Below, piece after piece: positions 18,157 to 25,900 of a DNA stretch of 48,639 nucleotides. The notes under the pieces were generated by a model that saw only the letters and a program-made list of their open reading frames with translations, was not told the origin of the DNA and made no database searches. The stretch's first letter is position 1; each line of letters opens with the position of its first letter. The translations under genes were made by a program, and so were the position numbers. Location: NCBI GenBank assembly GCA_937146725.1, contig CAKZRU010000148.1, forward strand, positions 1-48,639, read 5' to 3'. Source of the DNA: an uncultured Myxococcales bacterium. Its GTDB lineage: Bacteria; Myxococcota_A; Bradymonadia; UBA7976; VGTA01.

Positions 18157-18567
18157 ATGGCTTCAAGTGTTTCATCACGACGCCCACAATTGAGTTCAAG
18201 AATTGTTCTCGCATTCTTCATGGTTTCAACAGTATTGATCGCTATTCTTTATACTAAGATCATGGCGGGCATGTTTACCGTTCTAGGAATTAAAGATCCG
18301 GCTGTTCTTGGCCGTGACTTTACCAACAGCACCATGATTGCTTTAGCCATGACTGTGGCCACTTTGTTTTACACACTTAGAGCAACTGCAGCTCATGGTT
18401 TTGTAAAGCAAGTCGCCGAGGAACTTGTCAAAGTAACCTGGCCCACTTTTGATGAATCAAAGCAAAATACCAGTAGCACTGTTTGGGTGACCGGTGTCAT
18501 TGCACTGATCCTTTTTATATTTGATTGGGTGTTTGGAAATCTAACCGACTTCCTTTTAATGCTATAA
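18157..18567 (+). CDS. secE: Preprotein translocase subunit SecE
   Basis: 136 residues with three hydrophobic segments (about 15-37, 58-76 and 105-130), like the long E. coli form and unlike the single-helix type. The conserved amphipathic helix FVKQVAEELVKVTWPTFDES, just before the last membrane helix, is the SecE signature that clamps SecY. AAGAAGG lies upstream of the ATG. It sits between tuf and nusG as in most bacteria; the rplL33 gene (rpmG) often found before it is absent. Confidence 0.95.
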   Translation: MASSVSSRRPQLSSRIVLAFFMVSTVLIAILYTKIMAGMFTVLGIKDPAVLGRDFTNSTMIALAMTVATLFYTLRATAAHGFVKQVAEELVKVTWPTFDESKQNTSSTVWVTGVIALILFIFDWVFGNLTDFLLML

Positions 18568-18678
18568 GTATTTGCTAAAAACAAAAAGCTGTCTCATAAC
18601 GAATATGCTTTTTGCGATTTATTTACACCTTCAAGCCTATTGAAGTAACCTATATTCTTCACAAATTTGAGAGTTCTT

Positions 18679-20007
18679 ATGCCAACTGCTCCCCGTACTC
18701 CTCATCGTTCATCAAAAAACAAAGAGAATCTCTTTGCCTCAAAGTGGTATGTGATACAGGCAGAGCCAGGGGCAGAGCTAGAGCTTGCCCGTTTGATTCA
18801 AGGTCAGTTCAAGGCGGCAGGCTTAGCTAAACCTGAACTTGTACCTTCTCCACAGCAAAAACGTTCTCGTCGACACGCTAATATTCCTTATCGAGGTTTA
18901 GTGTTTTTGTGTGGCGAAGGCTTAGAGGATGAAACTCTCAAAGCAAAAGGCTTGATTTCAGCCTTAGAAGAACAAGATATCTGTCGCGGATTCGTGTATG
19001 AGCCCGAAACTCTTTTGGTAGAGTTTGAAGGTTTGCAAGCCACTGATGGTTCAGGTTCAGTTAATGAGGCCATTAGTACCATCAATCGTATGTCCAAAAA
19101 ATTACATTTCTCTGGTCAAGCAGCGCCTTTATTGAGCGAAGCAAAAAGCTACACTCCCGGAGAAAAAGGTCGCAATGTAATCGATCAATTCTACCTAGAT
19201 ACCGAGGGCATTGGCTTTCCGGAGCAAAGTGACTTTATCGAGATCAAGATGTACTTTAGCCAATACCATCGACAACTGATTAACGAAACAGTTGGTATTG
19301 TTGATTTTGTTGGAGGAGAAGCACCTTTATCTAAAAAGGGAGCCGCCATTAAGCCGGCTGAAATGAATCTATTAACGGTTAAGGGGGCGGTTGTAGAACG
19401 CTTTGCTCAGCATCGTTATGAGTTATATGTGGTTCAAACCAAATCACAAGGTGAAGCCGCCGTTTTAGAAACTCTCAATGCACATAGAGCCTCTGAAGAA
19501 GAAGCCTTATTTAAAGGTGACTCGGTAAATATGTTCATCAACCATGCTCGTTTTGTAGCACCAAGCGATGATATTAATGGTGTGGTTAAAAAGAAACTTA
19601 CCGGTTATCTTTATGTATCTGCTCATTTGAATACAACAAGCTGGCACTTGATCAAAGACACCTCTAAAGTCTCTGGCTTTGTTGGTGGAAAGACCATTGA
19701 GGATATTCGTCCCCTCAGCGCTCGTGAGTCGCAAATGCTCTTTGGTGATACCAAGAAGCGCGTTGAACGTGAGTATGTACCAGTGGTTCAAAGTGATTTT
19801 GAACTTGGAGAAATGGTTCAAATCAATGATGGCCCATTTGCAATGTATATTGGTCAAATCCAAGAGGTGAGCTTGGACCAAGAACGTCTTAAAGTTCAAA
19901 TTGAGCACAAGGTTGGTAGCGGAACTGGTGCAAACCGTGCTCGCTTTGCGATTTCAAAGTCGATTGTGACCGACGTGATGTTCTCTCAGGTAGAGAAAAT
20001 CGATTAA
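18679..20007 (+). CDS. nusG: Enlarged NusG with two NGN-like domains and KOW
   Basis: 442 residues from the ATG at 18679; ordinary NusG has about 180. The C-terminal 200 residues are a complete NusG: NGN domain (about 246-355, RYELYVVQT ... LTGYLYVSA ... TTSWHLIKDTSKVSGFVGG) and KOW domain (about 373-435, FELGEMVQINDGPFAMYIGQIQEV). The N-terminal 240 residues look like a second, diverged NGN: KWYVIQAEPGAELELARLI (W23) matches the first strand and helix, NIPYRGLVFLCGEG matches the PGYV strand, and GIVDFVGGEAPLS (about 207) matches the TGFVG strand. An insert of about 120 residues lies between the last two. The protein binds RNA polymerase and couples it to Rho or ribosomes. Position after secE supports the identity. 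Confidence 0.9.
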   Translation: MPTAPRTPHRSSKNKENLFASKWYVIQAEPGAELELARLIQGQFKAAGLAKPELVPSPQQKRSRRHANIPYRGLVFLCGEGLEDETLKAKGLISALEEQDICRGFVYEPETLLVEFEGLQATDGSGSVNEAISTINRMSKKLHFSGQAAPLLSEAKSYTPGEKGRNVIDQFYLDTEGIGFPEQSDFIEIKMYFSQYHRQLINETVGIVDFVGGEAPLSKKGAAIKPAEMNLLTVKGAVVERFAQHRYELYVVQTKSQGEAAVLETLNAHRASEEEALFKGDSVNMFINHARFVAPSDDINGVVKKKLTGYLYVSAHLNTTSWHLIKDTSKVSGFVGGKTIEDIRPLSARESQMLFGDTKKRVEREYVPVVQSDFELGEMVQINDGPFAMYIGQIQEVSLDQERLKVQIEHKVGSGTGANRARFAISKSIVTDVMFSQVEKID

Positions 20008-20011
20008 AATC

Positions 20012-20238
20012 CCTAGGCTCAAGCAATATAGTCATCAGTGAAACTCAGAAAGATCACTTTTTGATAAAATAAAACTTGACCTAGGGCTCATTAACTCTTA
20101 TTGAGCTTGACCTATGTGTATTCTCTCTGTTGAGAATGAATCACAAATAAGTTCTATGACTTGAATTACGTGACCACACGTAATTCTTTCAAATCACCCT
20201 TCAACGTATGTGAATCTCAATCTGAATGGTTCACATAC
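20012..20238 (+). promoter_or_regulatory. Structured leader of the L11-L1 operon
   Basis: Three inverted repeats lie between nusG and rplK. CCCTAGG...CCTAGGG (20012-20086) spans about 60 bases and encloses AGTGA/TCACTTTTT, a weak terminator. GAATTACGTG-ACCA-CACGTAATTC (20163-20186) is a perfect 10-bp hairpin. GTATGTGAA/TTCACATAC (20206-20238) is 9 bp with a 15-nt loop and ends 22 bases before rplK. TTGACC occurs twice (20076, 20107) in near-identical CTTGACCTA contexts and may mark promoters, although neither -10 is strong. A translational operator for L1 upstream of rplK is known in other bacteria. Confidence 0.5.
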
Positions 20239-20260
20239 CATCGCTTGATAGAGGATCCCC

Positions 20261-20686
20261 ATGGCAAAAGAGATCACCGGATATATCAAGCTGCAGATCC
20301 CAGCAGGTGCTGCTAATCCATCACCACCTGTCGGTCCCGCTCTTGGTCAAAAGGGCGTAAACATCATGCAGTTCGTAAAAGAGTTTAATGCTCGTACAGC
20401 AGAACAAAAGGGAATGATTATCCCTGTTGTGATTAGCGTGTACAAAGATCGCTCTTTCACATTTATCACCAAAAGCCCACCCGCAGCAGTTCTTCTTATG
20501 AAGGCTGCTGGTATCCAAAAGGGATCGGGAGAGCCTAATAAGAATAAAGTTGGGTCAGTCACTGAAGCTCAGGTTCGTGAGATCGCTGAGATTAAGATCA
20601 AAGACCTAAATACTGATAGCATTGACAACGCGTGTAATTCTATTCGCGGTACAGCTCGCTCAATGGGCTTGCTTGTTCAAGGTTAA
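20261..20686 (+). CDS. rplK: Ribosomal protein L11 (uL11)
   Basis: 141 residues, normal length. Binds the 23S GTPase centre with the L10-L12 stalk. N-terminal proline-rich signature [20 protein letters not shown], then the C-terminal rRNA-binding domain ending [21 protein letters not shown] lies upstream of the ATG. First gene of the rplKA unit; rplA follows 77 bp later after a structured spacer. Confidence 0.98.
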   Translation: MAKEITGYIKLQIPAGAANPSPPVGPALGQKGVNIMQFVKEFNARTAEQKGMIIPVVISVYKDRSFTFITKSPPAAVLLMKAAGIQKGSGEPNKNKVGSVTEAQVREIAEIKIKDLNTDSIDNACNSIRGTARSMGLLVQG

Positions 20687-20718
20687 TATACTTATAAACC
20701 ATCGCCTAAATGGCTTGA

Positions 20719-20748
20719 CCCTGGGAGCGTCTAACGCGAGGACCAGGG
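20719..20748 (+). promoter_or_regulatory. Hairpin between rplK and rplA, candidate L1 operator
   Basis: Stem CCCTGG/CCAGGG (20719-20724, 20743-20748) and inner stem GCGT/ACGC (20727-20730, 20734-20737) are separated by an asymmetric internal loop (GA against GAGGA). L1 recognises such a bipartite stem with asymmetric loop in rRNA and in its own mRNA. It ends 15 bases before the rplA start, close to the ribosome site. Confidence 0.5.
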
Positions 20749-20763
20749 ATATGGAGAATAATC

Positions 20764-21468
20764 ATGGCAAAAAGAGGTAAGCAACATCGCAATATGGTCG
20801 CTCAGATCGATCGTACTAATGCTTACGGTGCCGTAGAAGCAATCGAGCTTTTACAAAAAGTTCGATACGGTAAGTTTAACGAAACTGTTGAGGTATCTAT
20901 TAACTTAGGTGTTAATCCTCGTCACGCAGATCAAATGGTTCGCGGTGCAGTCGTTCTTCCACATGGTCTTGGAAAAGAAGTTAAGGTTCTTGTCTTCGCG
21001 AAGGGTGAGAAAGAGACCGAAGCTCGTGAGGCCGGTGCTGACTTTGTTGGTGGCATGGAATTTGTTACCAAGATTCAAGAAGGATGGCTCGACTTTGATA
21101 AGGCGATTGCCACCCCTGATATGATGGGTGTTGTTGGTCGTATCGCGCGTATTCTTGGACCTCGTGGCATGATGCCAAACCCAAAAGTAGGCACAGTAAC
21201 CTTTGATGTAGCTAACGCTGTAAAAGAGAATAAAGCCGGTCGTGCTGAGTTCCGCGTTGATAAAGCAGGTATCCTACATGTGCCCATTGGTAAGGCTTCA
21301 TTTACTGCAGAGCAACTTTCTGAGAATTTGCTTGCATTAATGGAGACAGTTATGAGATTAAAGCCCGCGACTTCAAAAGGCGTCTATGTTAAACATATTA
21401 CCCTGTCTTCTACTATGGGACCTGGAATTACTCTTGACAGCAACGCTTTAATCAGTCAATTAGCTTAA
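20764..21468 (+). CDS. rplA: Ribosomal protein L1 (uL1)
   Basis: 234 residues, normal length. Builds the mobile L1 stalk that helps release deacylated tRNA and usually represses its own operon. Signatures: [20 protein letters not shown], the [20 protein letters not shown] segment, [19 protein letters not shown] and the C-terminal [21 protein letters not shown] precedes the ATG. Co-transcribed with rplK. Confidence 0.98.
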   Translation: MAKRGKQHRNMVAQIDRTNAYGAVEAIELLQKVRYGKFNETVEVSINLGVNPRHADQMVRGAVVLPHGLGKEVKVLVFAKGEKETEAREAGADFVGGMEFVTKIQEGWLDFDKAIATPDMMGVVGRIARILGPRGMMPNPKVGTVTFDVANAVKENKAGRAEFRVDKAGILHVPIGKASFTAEQLSENLLALMETVMRLKPATSKGVYVKHITLSSTMGPGITLDSNALISQLA

Positions 21469-21543
21469 TCGCTGCGATTCGACATCTTGTAGAAACCAGC
21501 ACTTAAAACATCTTTTATTTATTACCCAGACCAACCGATGACA

Positions 21544-21595
21544 GTGGGCGCTATGCTTAAAGAACTGAGTTTTTCAGTTTACCCACCGAGGAAGG
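21544..21595 (+). promoter_or_regulatory. L10-type leader (autoregulatory site for L10-L12)
   Basis: In the 203-bp gap before rplJ, GTGGG (21544-21548) pairs with CCCAC (21582-21586) and encloses hairpin AACTGA/TCAGTT (21563-21568, 21574-21579). The ACCGAGGAAGG after the second arm matches the general look of known L10 leaders, where the L10(L12)4 complex binds and blocks translation. Confidence 0.6.
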
Positions 21596-21671
21596 CCAAC
21601 TGAGCTTACTCAGTAATGCCATCTCTTCGTCGTCACTTCCGTTCTGGGAGTCACACAGAAGGAAAACCACC

Positions 21672-22184
21672 TTGAACCGCGAAGAAAAGACTGAACTGAT
21701 CAGCCGACTCAGCGCCTCTCTTGAGACCGCGCCATCTGTAGTCGTAGCCGGTTTCAGCGGCTTGACGGTCGAGGCTACCGACTCTTTACGCAGTAAAATG
21801 CGTGAAGCAGAAGTTAGCTATGAGGTTGTTAAAAACACCCTCGTCAAGCGTGCTGTTATGGGCACCACCAAGGAGAATCTAGCTCCTCTCTTCAAGGGCA
21901 CAACGGCAATCGCCTTCCACCAAGAAGACCCTGCGCTTCCTGCAAAGATCCTTAAGGACTTTGTTAAAGGAAATAAAGCGTTGAGTATTAAAGGTGGTTG
22001 GGTTGATGGTGTTTTGCTTGATGAAGCAGGCGTAGAAACCCTTTCTAAACTTCCTGGACGTGATGAACTTCGTAGTTCATTACTCAGCGTATTTAACGGC
22101 GCCGCTACTAAGTTCGTTCGCGTTCTTAATGCTGCTCCAACCGACTTTGTACAAGTTCTCCGCGCTCGTGGAGAGAGTCTCTAA
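21672..22184 (+). CDS. rplJ: Ribosomal protein L10 (uL10)
   Basis: 170 residues. Anchors L7/L12 dimers to the 50S stalk base. TTG start (MNREEKTELI) with AGAAGGA upstream; no ATG suits. Typical features: SLRSKMREAEVSYEVVKNTLVKRAV and the FKGTTAIAF strand, followed by GRDELRSSLLSVFNGAATKFVRVLNA, the beginning of the L12-binding helix. It follows the leader at 21544. Confidence 0.97.
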   Translation: MNREEKTELISRLSASLETAPSVVVAGFSGLTVEATDSLRSKMREAEVSYEVVKNTLVKRAVMGTTKENLAPLFKGTTAIAFHQEDPALPAKILKDFVKGNKALSIKGGWVDGVLLDEAGVETLSKLPGRDELRSSLLSVFNGAATKFVRVLNAAPTDFVQVLRARGESL

Positions 22185-22346
22185 GTCGACTACAGCTGAA
22201 GAGTCTTTTGAAACTTCAGTGTCTAAACTACTTACTTTTTTCCCTTTGGGATTTATTTTCAAAAAAACAACCGAGAGTGTCAGTTTAATTCTTTATTCTA
22301 ACCTGCTGGCCTCTCAAACACTCGCGTGTTTCTTAAGGAGATTATC

Positions 22347-22727
22347 ATGAGCGAGCTTACTAAAGATCAAGTCGTCGAATTCCTCAGCAACCTTACTGTT
22401 ATTGAGCTTTCTAATCTTGTTTCAGAGCTAGAGGAGAAGTGGGGCGTAAGCGCTGCTGCTGCTGTTGCTGTTGCTGCTGGTCCTGCTGCTGGTGGTGGAG
22501 AGGCTGCTGAAGAGAAGACTGAGTTTGACATCATCCTCAAAGATGCTGGTGCTAAGAAGATCAACGTTATCAAGGCTGTACGTGGCATCACCGGTCTTGG
22601 CCTTAAAGAGGCAAAAGAGTTGGTTGAAGGCGCTCCAAGTGCAATCAAAGAGGGTGTATCTAAGGCTGAGTGCGAAGATATCAAGAAGCAAATCGAAGAA
22701 GCTGGCGGATCTGTTGAGATCAAGTAA
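22347..22727 (+). CDS. rplL: Ribosomal protein L7/L12 (bL12)
   Basis: 126 residues, normal length. Stalk protein that recruits translation GTPases. N-terminal dimerisation helix ([19 protein letters not shown]), Ala/Gly-rich hinge ([21 protein letters not shown]) and the C-terminal domain ([35 protein letters not shown]). The ATG at 22347 has AAGGAG seven bases upstream; the GTG at 22326 is not needed. A 162-bp spacer separates it from rplJ, with a CTGAAG/CTTCAG hairpin. Confidence 0.98.
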   Translation: MSELTKDQVVEFLSNLTVIELSNLVSELEEKWGVSAAAAVAVAAGPAAGGGEAAEEKTEFDIILKDAGAKKINVIKAVRGITGLGLKEAKELVEGAPSAIKEGVSKAECEDIKKQIEEAGGSVEIK

Positions 22728-22750
22728 TTTGATGCTTTCTTTACGAGATA

Positions 22751-22862
22751 CTTTTCTCATTCGAGAAGAGTGTGCTCCCCTCACTATTTAATAGTGAGCT
22801 TCCGTGAGGCGATCCACTTGGGTCGCCTATCGGTCATTTTATTGAGTAGGCTCACTTGAGCC
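22751..22862 (+). promoter_or_regulatory. rplL-rpoB attenuator region with four hairpins
   Basis: Four successive hairpins: CTTTTCTC/GAGAAGAG (22751-22770), CTCACTA/TAGTGAG (22780-22798), AGGCGATCC/GGGTCGCCT (22807-22828, then CATTTTATT) and GGCTC/GAGCC (22849-22862, then CTCTCTTTT). The last two resemble weak terminators. In E. coli the same interval holds a partial terminator and an RNase III site that lower rpoB relative to rplL; this region probably serves that end. Confidence 0.6.
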
Positions 22863-22944
22863 CTCTCTTTTATCTATACAGGCGTCGTAATACGATGCTC
22901 CCTGTTTATTGATTCTCACCTCGTTACCAAGAAGAGGAACGCTT

Positions 22945-25900
22945 ATGTCAACGGTCGTACAGAGAAACTTCAGGATCCGTCACAGCTATGGTCAAATTGA
23001 GCGGAAGGCAGAGATCCCTAACCTCATCGACCTACAAAAAAAGAGTTATGATCGCTTTTTGCAAATGAATGTTCCAGAGGATGAGCGTGAGGACATCGGT
23101 TTGCAAGCTGCTTTCAAAAGCATCTTTCCGATTACTGACTTTCAAGGTGGTAGTAGTCTAGAATTTGAGGGCTATCGCTTTGACCCGCCGGAGTATACTG
23201 TAGCAGAATGCTTACAGCGTGCATCATCATATCAGGCCAAACTCAAGGTTAAGATTCGTAAGATCGACCGAGACTTGGAAACCGGTGAAATCAAAGAAAT
23301 TAAATATGCCTCTGGCAATAATGATAGCAATGATGATGCTGCTTATATTCATATGGGCGAAATTCCCTTGCAAACAGATAAGGGAACCTTTGTGATCAAC
23401 GGAACAGAGCGTGTCGTTGTAACACAATTACATCGTTCTCCGGGTGTAGTCTTCTCTCATGACAGCGGTAAGGCACAGACTTCAAAGCTTTTATATTCAG
23501 CGCGTGTCATTGCTTATCGTGGTTCTTGGCTTGATTTTGAATATGATGCCAAGGATCTTCTCCATGTTCGTATTGATCGCCGTCGTAAGATGCATGCCAC
23601 CTTGCTGCTTAGAGCGATGGGATATACCACTAAGGAGATCATGGAACTCTACTACCCAGTAGAGGAAATTGAAATCCTAGAGGATAATCCTCAAATCTGT
23701 AAAAGGCACTTCTATCATGCTGATTATTTAAAGGGTGCTAGTGTTCTCGAGACCAAAGCGCTTGATATCTCAGAGTATAGTGAAGAATTAAAGGCACAAT
23801 CGATGTCTTTAAAGCTCACCAAAACTATGATGAAAGCACTTGAAAAAGCGAGCATGCGCACTCTTTCTCTCGAGAAAATCAAAGAAATTAAGAATAAACG
23901 TGGTAAGGGAGAAAACCACTATAATCAGTTCTTGATGGATGTCTTGGGTGATAAGGATGTGGATTGGCGTTATGCTGAGCATAAACTCAATGCCGAGGGT
24001 GATTATATTGCCGAACTGAATCAATCGATTGATTTTGAAAGTCTGATTGATTTGGAGAATAACGGCGAAGAATCAGTCACAGTCTTTAATCCTGATTCTG
24101 AGATGGTTCGTGACTCACTTGTGGATCTTTTTAGAACTCAACTTAAAGTTAATGATGGATCATTGTGGAGACTTAGCGAAGCGGTTATCTACAAGGGTGA
24201 GTTAATTGCGCCTACACTCAGTAATGTAGATACTCAGTTGCTATTGACTCTTCGTGATACTGGCGTAAGTGAAATCAAAGTACACAGTGTAGATGGTGCC
24301 GCAGGCGAAGATATTGCTCGTAGGTTATTTAAAGCAAAGCTTCGCTCAGATGAAAGCGTCAAGTGGTACATCAATACGAACTTGCTTGAAAGCAAACATG
24401 GTCCAATCATTCATGCTAATGAGCGCCTTTCTCCATCTAGCTTGGTTGCGATGGCAGTTAATGATGTCACTGAGACAAGCGTATACCGTTCAGTCACTTT
24501 TGGTGCGGCTCGCGTCATGGAACGTAAGCATGGCATCAAAATTTCTGATGGATATGTGCTCATGCGTACATCTGAACTCAAAAATTGGGTTCTTGCTAAT
24601 GATGTATTCAGCAGTGAAGGAGAGTTCCTACTTGGCTTTAATGAGCGCCTAAGCTCTGAAGAAGAAGATGTCGACATTATTGGTAATCTGATTTCCAATG
24701 GTGTCCGCAACTTTAAGGTCTTCTTCATCGATGATAACCATTTCAGCTTCTCTCTACGCAACACACTAAAGGTTGATCAAGGTAAGCAACAAGAAAATCT
24801 AGAATCAGCGACTGCAGCTCACCCTCTTGTGCGCGAGATGCTTGATTTTATTGAAGATGCAAATGAACTTGATGAACTCAATGGTAATAATGAAGCTAAT
24901 GCTTTTGGCTATCGTTCTGACCTGCCAGAAGCTGAGCTCGCTCAAATGGCCAATGCTCTTAGAATTATTTATTCCAAGATTCGTCCCGGCGATCCAGCAA
25001 AGGTGCCTAACGCCTATAAGCTTTTACGCCAACAGTTCTTTGGTTCAGAGCGTTATGATCTAAGTGAGGTTGGTCGTGTTAAACTTAACCATAAGTTTAA
25101 GCTTGATGTGCCCTTAAGTGTCACAACCTTAACCGTTGAAGACATTGTAGAGATGATTCGCTATATTACTGCTTTACGCGATGACAATACCGAAATCTAT
25201 CGCTCAAAATGGGTTGAGGGTGCCGAAGGTGAACTGACTCGTGAATACACTAAGCTTGACATTCGCGTTGATGATATTGATCACCTTGGTAATCGTCGTG
25301 TTCGTGCTGTAGGTGAGCTACTTGAGAACCAGTTCCGTAATGGTCTGACCCGTATGGAGCGCACAATCAAAGATCGCATGACTCCTCGCGATGATGAAAA
25401 TCGTAAAGAGCTTCGTAAGCTGATCAATCCTAAACCTGTGATTGCAGTTGTGAAGGAGTACTTTGGTTCTAGTCAGCTCTCGCAGTTTATGGACCAAACT
25501 AATCCTTTAAGTGAAGTGACTCACAAGCGTCGTCTGTCAGCGCTTGGACCAGGTGGTCTAAGTCGTGATCGTGCGGGCTTTGAAGTACGTGACGTTCATA
25601 TGACTCACTATGGTCGTATTTGTCCAATCGAAACGCCTGAAGGACCAAACATCGGTTTGATTTCTTCACTGTCTACCTTTGCTCAGATTAACTCATATGG
25701 TTTTATTGAAACACCATATCGCAAGGTCAAGCATTTTGACGCTGATGGTAAACCATTTGAAAAGGGTGTTTCAAGCGGGCCGGTTCGCTCAAAAGTAATG
25801 ATTGAAGAGCCGATCGAGTACTACAATGCACTCGATGAGGAATATCGTGAAGACCTGTGGGACACAAGTCCACACAAGTACAATGGATTCCAGCATGTAG

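Noticed and set aside
22060..22350. 96-codon frame in the rplJ-rplL gap
   Set aside because: It begins inside rplJ in another frame and ends in the rplL start; the composition is that of a gap.
22909..22944. Upstream TTG start for RpoB
   Set aside because: The ATG at 22945 has a good GAGGA and begins with the conserved N-terminus; the extra 12 residues are not RpoB-like.
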